Positions 44,241 through 54,698 of a DNA stretch of 64,000 nt are shown here, piece after piece (position 1 is the stretch's first letter; every line of letters begins with the position of its first letter). The stretch is from positions 310,001 through 374,000 of the forward strand of contig JARKIF010000046.1 of assembly GCA_029378245.1 (NCBI GenBank). Direction: 5' to 3'. The notes under the pieces are model-generated. The model searched no databases, was not told the DNA's origin, and was given only the letters and a program-made list of their open reading frames with translations. The translations under genes and the position numbers were made by a program. The DNA is from Roridomyces roridus. Lineage: Eukaryota > Basidiomycota > Agaricomycetes > Agaricales > Mycenaceae.

Positions 44241-44905
44241 GGCTGTATGGCCGTCCAATAGTGTGATGTATAAAATTGTTCCCGAGATCAACGAAGCCAC
44301 GGCCATGCACACTGCACGCACATTGCGGGAGTGTCAATGCGCGGCCAGTCAGCAGGTACTTACGAGAAGGCGGAGCGACTCTTCCACTCCCAGTGGGTGT
44401 GTTTCTCAAATCTGGATCTTCACTGATCACTGTCTGGACCTTCACTGATCGGTCATTGATCGTTGATCAGGGCGGTCAATGACATTGACTGCTTGATCAA
44501 TATTAATCCTCGTGTGGGTTCAATATTCAAGATTGGCGGTAGACCGCGGCGATGGTGGCGCGAACACTGAAAGTACTGAACACGCACGCCTTTCAAATTG
44601 CGACACGTTTCCCCTGCGATTGTCGAGTGATCGATCAGTGATCGATCAATTATTAGCTGATTAGGGATTTTCCAGCACCCACCAATGAACTTTCTGGATT
44701 TCGCATTCACCCGGAGTGCTCATAGGTAGCCAGTTCTCCTAGGTGAATTATACCTGCCATGGCCTACAGGCTGGGGGTTGCACGCATACTCGCATTGAAC
44801 TAAACTGGTTTGCAGGACGAAGTTGGGACGCAGAAACACAATATATTTGGTGACAGAACTTTCTTTACATGCATCCAAAAAATCTCGCTGCTAAGTGATG
44901 TACTA
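44241..44905. repeat. TGATCA-rich palindromic stretch, no gene
   Basis: Between about 44420 and 44660, words such as CACTGATCA, GTTGATCAG, CTTGATCAATATT and GTGATCGATCAGTGATCGATCAAT recur in both orientations at the two ends of about 240 bp. This suggests a small foldback element. No gene is seen. Confidence 0.4.
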
Positions 44906-46343
44906 CTACCCCTGGAGTCTTCCTCGATGTGCTGCTACCTTCTCCGACATGCGCCTGCGGACCATCCCACACTTGTTGCAAACCAATGCCCCAGTCCGTC
45001 CAGAGTTCGGTGGATCGCGTCTCCAAATGGAAGTGTGTTTTGTACCGCAGGCGGTGCAACGGCGTTCTTTGGAGCGCGCAGCCGTATTCTGGCTCGACCC
45101 CCCGCCAGACGCTGGGACTTGCCCGTGACCGGTGTGCGGCTGTGCATCGAACGAAGGACGCTGACCGGCGGAGTGAAAGTTGGACGTTCCGGTTGGCGAA
45201 CTCACTATGGTGGTTTTTAGGACGTCGACCAACTTGAAGGCTCGAAATGACATACCAAAAGAATCTGCGACCGGATAATGAAGCGTTGAATGCATGTCAC
45301 CCGCCTGCGCGTTTCCTACCGCGGCAGCGAGGTCAGCGTGTACTTGTGTCCTCCGAAGCTGAAAAAAGAACATACTGAGATGGAGGTCGTATGGAGACGT
45401 CAAAGCCGGGCTCCCGCGACTCCTCTCGTTAGACTGGTGAGGCGCAGGGTACCAGTGCCCGGTCTGAGAGTTTCCTCCTACCAGCGCGACGAGTTCCATC
45501 TTGTAAGTACTGGCGTCGCTCCAAGCTGGAAGAGAACATACCGAGCGGGGCATCATATCGAGCGGAGGTAGGGTTCCCACCACTGATCACGTTATTCGCT
45601 GTGTTCAAAGTCAGGACCTTGAGGCCGAGGTTTTCCCCCCAATGCGAAACACAGATGGGATTCCAACCCGGCATCTGCTGGCCCACCGTGCTCCCGGGAA
45701 GGGAATACACATGGCCTACCCACAGACAGTTGCGCATGGGCAGGGACACATTGGACACTCACCCAACCCGGGACCGCTCGAGTGGTACCGCGGTCCGGCG
45801 TAAATCCCAGCCGGCTCGGTTTCTGTGCGTCGACAGGCCATCGTGAGTATCCAACCCAAAAGCTTTATAAGGAATACCGCACGGCCCACTTGAGGATAGT
45901 TTGGGTGCCATCCAAACGGATTGTTGTAATCGGGTGAAAGCATAGGGTCGCCTGAAAACGATACAGGGTTGGTTCCAGAAAAATTACCGAACAGAATGAT
46001 GTACCGATCGCAACGGTGCCTCCCAGCGCTGTAGACGATACAAGGTCGGTCCGAGGCAACGATAGAACTGGATGACTTACGTATCATACTAGAGTTGGCG
46101 TACGCGTCGTATTGCGGGTAGTACGGCTGGAGATGAGCGGCGGAATTTTCCATAGACTGGCGGTCGTCTATCGGGACATTGAATGAAGCGGGGAGGTCGT
46201 AGACTCGTAAAGAATGTCGACACACCTAAACCAGAATGATACAACCTGTGAGTCTTCTGCGCGCCCCCAGGGTGATAGTTTCCATAGTCCTGCATCTGTC
46301 TCGAGTGGTCGTCGTCGCCTGTAATCATCGGCATGAAATCCAT
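44906..46343 (-). CDS. GATA-type zinc-finger protein, copy C
   Basis: Minus strand, many short exons with GT-AG introns. It starts MDFMPMITGDDDHSRQMQDY at 46343, about 27 residues shorter at the N-terminus than copy D; a TATA box lies 60 bp upstream (46403-46409). The last exon ends at 44906 and encodes 'GHGQVPASGGGSSQNTAAR', then CTAC-X22-CNKC with the core TSIWRRDPPNSGRT and a basic tail, CGMVRRRMSEK. GATA fingers bind (A/T)GATA(A/G) sites as transcription factors; the loop is longer than the usual 17-20. Unlike copies A and B, the frame into the finger is intact. Confidence 0.7.
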
Positions 46344-46402
46344 AGGAGGGGAGGAACGAGCGGAAATATGACGAGTGTCCTGTGAGACCCTCACGGAAAG
46401 CC

Positions 46403-46409
46403 TTTTATA
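46403..46409 (-). promoter_or_regulatory. TATA box of GATA copy C
   Basis: TATAAAA on the minus strand, 60 bp before the start codon of copy C. Confidence 0.5.
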
Positions 46410-47984
46410 CACTCCTGATCAGTAAAGTTTAAAGCGGAGACAGAAAGCGCGTCGCCCACCTGATTAAATGAAAGATAGAACATGCAGGGATCGTGCAATC
46501 CCATTGAATTTGTGCAGCTAGACCAATGAACGTGACAATGATGGTCTTCTGCGCGCGACATTCAGGTACGATGGTGATTCAGAGGCGCAACCCCAAGAAC
46601 TTAGCCTTGCTTTTGCTAGACCACAAGTGATCGCAATTGATCACGGACAAGCCACCTGGAAGATCGCAAGATGAATGCCAGAGCGTCAGGGCACGAGCAA
46701 GCCGGGATCTTGAGACCAGACAATCGCAGACATAGACAGCAAAATCCATACAGTTTGAAATGGCCAATGAATGACAGGCCAGGATGAGTTGGGCTGAGGC
46801 AAGGGCGTCACCAAGTTCTTCCGGGAGATGCTCGGCTCCAGGCGTGGACTTGCACCCACGCTGGACGTGGAAGGACTGCGGCGACAACCAAACCAGACAT
46901 TGCCTGGCATCATGGGCTCCTGGAGAGGGTGGGATACAAAACTCGAAGAAGCTTGATATTTCATTGATCATTGACCACTCTGATCTCAGGGCTGCCCACG
47001 GAGACTTCGAAAAGCCGGGGACAGAGCCGTGGCTGCCGAGTGAAATTTCCTACCTATCTCCAGGGACTCCCATGTCGTCCGTGGAGTGGCAGGAGTCGGA
47101 ACCCGTGAGTTCTTTCGCAGAGAAGTTGCTGCGGAACAGGAGCCGAATGCCATAGCAGCATTGATGGGAGTATTGTCCGCCGACAACCGGTTGCCGGCGC
47201 GCGGGATATGCAATGTTGTTACGAATGAGTTTCTTGAGAACGAATCTGTTCAACTCCCTGCGCAACTTTAACATTAGATGGGAGAGCAAGCTAGTGTCAC
47301 GATACGATTATTGGTCACCTCGAGGCGGATGAGTGGCAGTGCTTGCCACAGAGTTTTTACTTTGTTTATTTCTTCTCAATTTCCGATGGGCGTCCCACTC
47401 CAGAGCACTTGGCTAGTCGTAAACGAGCCGGGGGTTCAGCCTTCATCGCAAAAAAAAACTGCTGGTACCAATAGAGCACGTAGGATCGATGCCATACGGT
47501 TGACGTAAATTCGGCCCCCCCGCCCCCAAAAAAGAAAAGGCCTCGGATTGAGTGCGGCTTTCTGGGTGGATTGGATAGCTCCGACTTCCAACACAAGTAA
47601 AGGCCTTCTGGAACACGGGCAGTTAAAAAGGAGGAGCTCACACACACCTGGAGCGCCAAGCACGAGTTAACTTACTTGCTAAGGTGGTGGCTGTGCATTT
47701 CCTTTTTTGCGGCTACAATCACTGATTTTGACAGGTGCCATCAGCAGATTTTTCTTTTCTCTCCAGAGCTTTCACTTTCCACCCGAATGATTTGAGATTC
47801 TGGGAGTGAACTGTCAGTAACTGGACTTGAGTTTTGTTCCCCAGGAGTGAGGTCTCATTTGAAATATTGAGTATAATATTGCTGATTTACTTGTGGTTTG
47901 TGATCACCTCATTCGAAGTTAACTTGAGACCCTGGGTCTTTGGCATGTGGGCAGGCTTGAAGAAGGGGATGTACTACTGCTAAA
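46410..47984. other. No recognised gene
   Basis: Frames of up to 130 codons on both strands without family signature. A GCGCGG-containing frame near 47086-47271 and a C8/A6 homopolymer pair (ccccccgcccccaaaaaa near 47515-47533) are the only notable points. Confidence 0.35.
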
Positions 47985-48290
47985 CTATGGCGGTCAAAAT
48001 GCACTTTTAATCCAGCGCACCATTTGTTTGCAAAAATGAGGTTCCGCACTACTTTTTCACACAAAAATCAATTTTCGCACACCATTTCAAGTTGAAAAGT
48101 TCGAAAAAGATGGGGCGCGCGAGTTGACTCGCGCGCGCTCCTTTATTTCTGACATTGCTCACATGCACGCTCCATTTTTGGTGGCCGAGACCGGTCCAGA
48201 CCCGCGCTCCAATATTTCGGCGCTAACTTGACAGCGCGCGCTCCATTTTTTTGCATTCCATGCCCGCCCCTTTGTCTCACAGTCTCTCAC
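47985..48290 (+). repeat. Dispersed repeat R, copy 3 (longest)
   Basis: About 300 bp: CTATGGCGGTCAAAATGCAC start, AAAATCAATTTTCGCACACC, a short palindrome GGCGCGCGAGTTGACTCGCG near 48113, CTCCATTTTT twice, and GGCGCTAACTTGACAGCGCG. Related to 9627-9790 and to 11640-11800 (inverted). It ends 18 bp before the second inverted repeat begins. Confidence 0.65.
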
Positions 48291-48308
48291 TGGTGGACTT
48301 AGAAAACA

Positions 48309-49022
48309 TGTTTCACGGTGTTTGCCTGTCAACACATCAACCGAGTCTGAGGACCGTTGCTTGGCAAAATCTGGCGAGGTATCTGTACTGTCGCTCTAGT
48401 AGCTCCTGCTTTTGATATTTCTGCTGGTTTAATTAATAAGTACGCAGCTCTTGGTTGAAGGCAGGTATCTACTTAGTTACTTAGTCTTAGTCTTCATCAA
48501 ATTTGGACTGGCAACAGTCGGGCTTCCACTCTCGACGTCACCCTCCGGACCTGGTCCCTGATCCGTCGACTGTATATTCACAATCTCACAGTCACTCACA
48601 GTGCGTTCCCATTCTTTCGTACCCTGGCAACTCGGATCCTGGCAATGGCCGATCGGTGATCACATGTCGTTCACTGGAGGTGAAGAGTTGGCCACTGCCA
48701 GCTTTCCTCGCACTTCCACGCTTGCTCACATTGAACTACCACTGGTATTTCCAAGAAAGGTGACAAAATGTGTATGTATATATGTAACGAAACACATGCA
48801 CCCAGAAATCCCGCTGTTCAGTAATGCGACGATACCACCTTGTTTAATTTGTGCCTCCGGGCAAGCGCAAGCGCACACTTGTTGCAGACACGTGGACCGG
48901 TCTTCGGCGGATAGTGTCTCCACACGGGAGTGGATGTTGTACCGCACGCGGTGCAAAACTTGTGTTCACGCGAGCGTGCGGCGGTATTGTGGCTCGACCC
49001 GCCGCCGGACGCCGGAACTTGC
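48309..49022. repeat. Inverted repeat IR2, left arm
   Basis: 714 bp, an essentially identical reverse complement of 50768-51471. It contains an inverted copy of the zinc-finger exon of GATA copy D and the DNA downstream of it. The loop is 1745 bp. Confidence 0.93.
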
Positions 49023-49733
49023 TAGACACCGATAGATCCCACGTCCCCTGATAGACCGCCATAGACACCTCCTTCCTTTATCGTACCCTTGCTCTCTCCG
49101 CGAAGCTCTGCTCTACTACTGGCTATGAGAGCTCACACTCTCTACCTGCCACCTCTTGGCTGTTATCCCCGCCGCCGTCCGGAGCTCAAGGCCTCGCTTG
49201 CGACTCCTGCCTGCTATTATTGCGACATTGCCACAGGCCGGGTAATGCCGACAATGCCGACGGGGCGAAATCGTCCGAACGCCGCTGCATCACCATCATC
49301 CCTGCATATCGCGCGCAGCAGACCATCCACAAGGAAAACAAGCTACGCTATGCATGTCACTATGTGTCTATCGTAACGATCAATGGTCTTTTCAACGCTT
49401 CACCGTAGGCGTAGAAAATAACTGAAAATAACCACGCCCATTGGTCTAGCTGCACAAATTCACGGCACTGGGATGAGTGATCAATGAAAACGGTGCGCAT
49501 TGAACGCTCTCCGCATGTACTGTCCTTGATTGATTCGTAGTCTGTAGTCTTTCCGACGGTCTACGCTTCACCGTAGGCGGAGAAACGATCCGAAAATTTC
49601 CACCTTGGTCTAGTCCCACAAGTTCACTGAACAACTTGGACGAATCAATTGGAAACGGTCTCCGCGCCCGTACTGTTCAGTGTTCTTGATTGATCAGTCA
49701 CCCGCTTTTCGCCTCGCTGATCGAGCAAACCGG
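49023..49733. other. Loop DNA upstream of GATA copy D
   Basis: Contains two related segments (about 49400-49520 and 49555-49680: 'CTTCACCGTAGGCG-GAAA', 'TTGGTCTAG', 'CTTGATTGAT'), so the promoter region holds an imperfect tandem duplication of about 160 bp. No gene is seen. Confidence 0.45.
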
Positions 49734-49740
49734 ATAAAAA
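49734..49740 (+). promoter_or_regulatory. TATA-like box of GATA copy D
   Basis: ATAAAAA about 55 bp before the ATG at 49793, in the same place as the TATA boxes of the paralogues. Confidence 0.45.
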
Positions 49741-49792
49741 CTCGCTGGGAGTGTCTATATTACAGAACACTCCCCATTTCTGCCATACATTC

Positions 49793-50972
49793 ATGGACCG
49801 TCCGAGCCACCCTGACCGGAACGACTTCCAACACCCCAACGGCGCACAGGGTTCTTTACTCGTTCCCCCCCCTTATGCATCTCACGCCCACCATTCAGAT
49901 GACGACGACCGCTCGAGACAGATGCAGAACCACGCGTTCAGCGGGGAACATCCCCCTGGAGGGCCGCAGAGCATTGATCATTATCCTAGCTCTCGCTTTG
50001 GTGCGTCGAAATTCTGAACGACTCCGCTTGCTGACACTCGTTGCCTATTCAAAGCAGATGCTCAGTCTGTGGCCAATCCCATCCCCACCCAGTACCCTGG
50101 TATGATGAGCGGTACGTCCAGTTCAATACTAGCTGGCCTCGACACCAACCTTGCATCGCTTTAGCGCCGGGAGGTAACACCCCGTCGACGTATCATCAGG
50201 GCCGTGCGTGGCTTTCTTATCAGGCTATCGGGTTGGATACTCACGTTGGCTTTTTGAACCGTAGAACCCCACCCGACTGGCACGTACGCCGGACCTCAGT
50301 ACTACTGGAACAACGGTTTCGGTGAGAGCTCGCTGCTTTATGCGTCTGTTGAACAAACGGACTGAACGCTGGTAGGTTATGGCTACCCCCTTCCCGGGAG
50401 TACGACGATCTATCAGCCTCAGCAGATGCCGGGTTGGAATCGCATCGGTGCGTCGCATTCTCGGAATATCTTGGTTGTGACGTTCTGACTTTCATCTACA
50501 CAGGAGACAACCAGATCGGTGGGGGGGATCATATTTCGACTCCGTATTTCCAGCTCGGTGTGTTCGATTCTAGCTTTGGGTGACGCGAGTAGAGCTGACC
50601 TCGTCGCCGCTGGCAGGAAACCCTCATGCGGGGCACACAGTGTATCCTTCCGGCTGTTTCGGTGTGTAATTTCGAGCTTTCAAGCTGGTCGACATCCTGA
50701 AAACCATCTCAGATCCCCAGACTGCAACGCCCAACTTGCAGTCCGCCGTTCAGCACACCAGTCATGGGCAAGTTCCGGTGTCCGGCGGCGGGTCGAGCCA
50801 CAATACCGCCGCACGCTCGCGTGAACACAAGTTTTGCACCGCGTGCGGTACAACATCCACTCCCGTGTGGAGACACTATCCGCCGAAGACCGGTCCACGT
50901 GTCTGCAACAAGTGTGCGCTTGCGCTTGCCCGGAGGCACAAATTAAACAAGGTGGTATCGTCGCATTACTGA
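49793..50972 (+). CDS. GATA-type zinc-finger protein, copy D
   Basis: Starts MDRPSHPDRNDFQHPNGAQG at 49793. Exon 1 includes an acidic DDDDRSRQMQN patch shared by all copies. Then come introns of about 50-60 nt (first donor near 50000; acceptor at attcaaagcag near 50056) and small exons. The last exon encodes QVPVSGGGSSHNTAARSRE and the finger CTAC-X19-CNKC with TSTPVWRHYPPKTG. The loop is three residues shorter than in A-C, and the second Arg of WRR is His. The stop is at 50970-50972. It is a likely nuclear transcription regulator. The last exon lies in the right arm of IR2, so an inverted copy of it sits upstream of the gene's own promoter. Confidence 0.7.
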
Positions 50973-51471
50973 ACAGCGGGATTTCTGGGTGCATGTGTTT
51001 CGTTACATATATACATACACATTTTGTCACCTTTCTTGGAAATACCAGTGGTAGTTCAATGTGAGCAAGCGTGGAAGTGCGAGGAAAGCTGGCAGTGGCC
51101 AACTCTTCACCTCCAGTGAACGACATGTGATCACCGATCGGCCATTGCCAGGATCCGAGTTGCCAGGGTACGAAAGAATGGGAACGCACTGTGAGATTGC
51201 GAATATACAGTCGACGGATCAGGGACCAGGTCCGGAGGGTGACGTCGAGAGTGGAAGCCCGACTGTTGCCAGTCCAAATTTGATGAAGACTAAGACTAAG
51301 TAACTAAGTAGATACCTGCCTTCAACCAAGAGCTGCGTACTTATTAATTAAACCAGCAGAAATATCAAAAGCAGGAGCTACTAGAGCGACAGTACAGATA
51401 CCTCGCCAGATTTTGCCAAGCAACGGTCCTCAGACTCGGTTGATGTGTTGACAGGCAAACACCGTGAAACA
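50768..51471. repeat. Inverted repeat IR2, right arm
   Basis: 704-bp partner of 48309-49022. It starts within the last exon of GATA copy D and ends at CACCGTGAAACA. Confidence 0.93.
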
Positions 51472-51804
51472 AATGCTGTCCTTTCTCTCTCCCCTGATCA
51501 TCCCCGCAATCCCCGCCGACCTCTCCACCGCGTATCTTCGACCTACCCGCTCCTCCTGCACGCCGCAGGTTAAACGCGTTCGATCGACAACGCATCGCCC
51601 CATGGTGCGTGCGGGTGCCACTCCGTGGCCCTGCCCGCGTGTAGCTCGATGGTCTTTCCCGCAGGTTCCATATTTCATACACGATTCCTTTCCCCTCCCT
51701 TTTCCCGACTTTGAACACTGATAGTGTCGTGTCCAGTGCGTATACATCCCGATTCGTGCCAGCTCCAGTCTCACGACGCCAGTTCTTGCAGGTGATTTCT
51801 CGTC
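51472..51804. other. Possible N-terminal region of the DUF4419 relic
   Basis: A plus-strand frame at 51464-51721 contains VPYFIHDSFPLPFPDFEH, but I cannot match it to the N-terminal part of DUF4419 proteins. It may be unrelated. Confidence 0.25.
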
Positions 51805-52763
51805 ATGCTCACGAGGTTATATACATTATGTGCTTTTCAGCAGTACGGTACTGTACGGTACTGCTGTGATTCGCATACCCTGGGGCTCATAGAGAAGAAC
51901 GTCGTCGACCCTACCCTGCGTGATTGGGTGCTCCCCAATTTTACGACCACCACCGTCAATGACACAACCGTCCCCTCGGTGCTCATGATGGCCTCACTCA
52001 AACAGTATTTCTCATACGGCTTCGGGATGAGCTTTTGCGGTATTCCCCGCGTCACGCTCGAGGGGGAGAAGGCGGACTGGATTAATAGATGGGTTGTGCA
52101 AAAGCCGTACGGCTTTTTAGTGCATTGTGCAAAGCCGTACGGCTAAATTTCTTGACTAGTTTTTTCGACTTTTCCCGGCAGGTGGATGATGACTGATACC
52201 AATCATGATGCCCATCACTCGGCACAGCACCGCCGAGTCGCCCAAACCGGCAGCGTGGTAAGGAGTTCAAGTGACCGAATCATGACAGTACCTCATTGGA
52301 GCCGTCTGGAGTCAATGTGAATTGAGTCAAACTCCGAGTGTTCACATCCAGCACCCGTCGGATCACTATGCCGTCGGGCGGCGGAAGATCAAATCATTGA
52401 TGAAATATGCCGAGATGCCGAAATTCGCCAATCAACGCCACCAAAACGATACAATTACCTGGACGGCTTTGCACAATGCCAAAAAGCCGTACACGGCTCC
52501 ACACGGCTTTGCACAACCCGTCTATTGACTCGTTCATGCTGACAGGGATGATCGACATGCAAGTTTCCTCGAGCGGCGATGTGGGTCTTTCATCCAGCGG
52601 CAAGAACGATACTGTGCGGCGGCCGTTGGCTGGGTGGTGGATTTGCGTCCAGAAGCAGAATGTTATTAGTGTGCAGGAAGAGGAGGAGGCTCGGATGGCG
52701 AAATGGAACAAGGAGTGGGAGGAGAAGAGGAAGGAGTGGGCGGAGAAGTCGGTAGTGATTTGA
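51805..52763 (+). pseudogene. DUF4419 protein gene interrupted by MITE M1
   Basis: The first half encodes a clear DUF4419 core: IEKNVVDPTLRDWVLPNFTT, SVLMMASLKQYFSYGF and CGIPRVTLEGEKADW. After the MITE (52087-52527) come the C-terminal family motif DTVRRPLAGWWICVQKQ and a Lys/Glu-rich helix ending at 52763. About 100 residues of the family's middle region are missing, so the insertion went with a deletion. DUF4419 proteins are common in mushrooms and of unknown function. The frame before 51840 needs an intron. Confidence 0.75.
52087..52527 (+). mobile_element. MITE M1, copy 2 (with both TIRs)
   Basis: About 440 bp. Left end 'AATAGATGGGTTGTGCAAAAGCCGT'-type sequence (two words: ATAGATGGGTTGTGCAAA, AGCCGTACGGC) mirrors the right end (GGCTTTGCACAACCCGTCTAT), and a second inner pair GCATTGTGCAAAGCCGT repeats the pattern. 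The body is nearly identical to 26538-26945. No clean target duplication is visible, consistent with the deletion at the site. Confidence 0.8.
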
Positions 52764-52917
52764 GACCAAGGAAATAGAATTATCAAGGGGTTGCAGGCCG
52801 ATTAAAGGACTGTGCGCCGCAGGATCGGTGCTGACGGAAACTTCACCACCGCCGTTGCAGAGGGTTCGGAAATGACATTGATAATTTCCCCACTACTAGT
52901 ACTGGCTAAAATTCTCG

Positions 52918-53704
52918 CTAGTATCGAAATCCGTGGTTGAGAACATGTAAAATACTCTGCAGTTTCTTCCCGCGTGTAGGCCTGTTCGCTGGGAGACCAC
53001 CACATTGGATAAGTATCGCCTGCGGGGGCGTAGGCGGAGACTCGCTGAGACCGGTTCCAGAATCGCTCTGCGTGCTGGAACTGGAGGTAGACGGCGAGAC
53101 TTCGGGTGTGTTATCTTCTGGGCAGGAGTGGTCCCCATGGATGACCACCGAACTCGCCACGATAACCCTCAATGGACGGGGTCCTGACAACCTTCTTTCA
53201 CGACCCCGCACCATCCCTTCATAATGCACCACCAGCTCCTCCTCCCTCACACCCAGCTCCCAATCCAAGACCTCCAAAAATTCGCGCTCGATCCTTCCAA
53301 CATCGCGCTTCCCCAGAGCGTCGAATCGGCGGTGTACTTTGTTGCAATGATGAGTGCACCGAGCAAGACACGTTCAAAGGCCCAGGTTTCCCGACCGATA
53401 CCCAGGTGTGGGCGTGAACGTGCGAGATAGGATAATGCGACGAGGATTGTGGGGGTGGTGATTTCGGCGCGGGCAAGCACTGTTGTGACGAACGCGGTGT
53501 GCCTTTGGCGGGAGTCGGGGGAGTAGAAGGAACAGTGAATTCGAGAGGAGGAGGCTCCAGAATAACGCATGGCGTGAGCAACGGTGTCCGAGATGCAGTG
53601 GACAAAGTAGTCTGAGATGCTCGGGTGAGCTGGATCGAGAAGCCCGACTAAGAAGACGACTTGCCGATTACAGTCGGAGAGAGTTCAAGCTCGACGAGCT
53701 CCAT
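52918..53704 (-). pseudogene. Pcl/Pho80-type cyclin gene with broken cyclin box
   Basis: Minus strand. A short first exon (MELVELELSPTVIG, ATG at 53704) is spliced over a small intron to an exon from 53629: HPSISDYFVHCISDTVAHAM, then 'AFVTTVLARAEITTPTILVALSYLARSR' (two overlapping parts) and ERVLLGALIIATKYTADSTL. These are the helices of a cyclin box, which activates a cyclin-dependent kinase. At about 53320 the frame changes; the next segment, GKRDVGRIEREFLEVLDWEL, belongs to the same fold but in another frame. The dozen or so residues between (the conserved K-N-x-x-W region) are missing. No intron explains this, so I call a small deletion. A Ser/Pro-rich tail follows to 52918. Confidence 0.75.
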
Positions 53705-53909
53705 CAGAGCAGCAGTGTGCGTTGCGGGGTCGACAAGAGAGGCAGGATGCAACGGATTCTTGGCGGCCTTTGTACTCCTCGAGCTCGATGAAATGAACAT
53801 CACGGCGATCTGGACGCTGCTGGATGTGCGCTTGGGTAATGTTCAGCCCTTGCATAGTGGTTTCTATTAAGTACAGAGCGGAGCAGCGTGAAACGGGTAC
53901 CAAGAGTGA

Positions 53910-54690
53910 CGAAATCTAGCTTGCTCGTCGTGGGCCGTATGCGCGGCTTTGGCATTTCCGTAATCCCCGCAGCAGTGTCGCCGCTGGGTCCAGGCTAAGC
54001 TGTCTCGATGGATTCATCCGTTCTGGCAGGAGCCGTCGTGCATCGAGTGGAAGCACAAGAAACAGGGTTCTGGACCACGTCCGCGCGTGCTTTGAGAGCT
54101 TCGGACTTGATCGACTGTGTGGATAGGAAGATGCGAGTTTCGTGGCATGAAATCGACGAAAGACCGCTTGAAATTCTCATAATCGTTGCGGTACCTGAAT
54201 ATTGAATCAACGTACTTTAATATCCCACACGTACTGCTCATCGTTAAAAATTAACCGGAGATGAAAACGCACCATAGAGATGAGGGTGCACTCCAACTAC
54301 CCAATCTATCGAAGCAGTCGAGTAGGAGGGACCATCGCCAAGGTCTGGACCCGGAGCCTAGTAGCTTTCTGGCACTGGCAGGTGTAATGCGGCAGAAGTG
54401 CCTGTGGGCCTGCACTAGTGAGTGGAGTTCTCTTCCATTGAGCCGAAACGTCCCTGAGATGCATTCAAAAGTCAATTCGTGGCGTATTGTCCGATAAATT
54501 CAACGCGGGGCAGATGTCGAGGGGCCTTCGAAGCGGGGATGTGCAGAGACAGAGACAGATTGCGATGGATGATGAAGGTCAGAAGCAAGAAGACTTTTGA
54601 TTGATGATTTGGATCACTCTCGCTGAGGACAAGGCCGAGGTCGCCGAGCAGCCACAACCAAGCGAAAGGAAACAAGAAGTCATTGGGAAC
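53910..54690. other. No recognised gene
   Basis: Short minus-strand frames (for example 54241-54014 and 54675-54472, the latter with a hydrophobic start) lack family signals. Confidence 0.35.
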
Positions 54691-54698
54691 GGAGGGAT

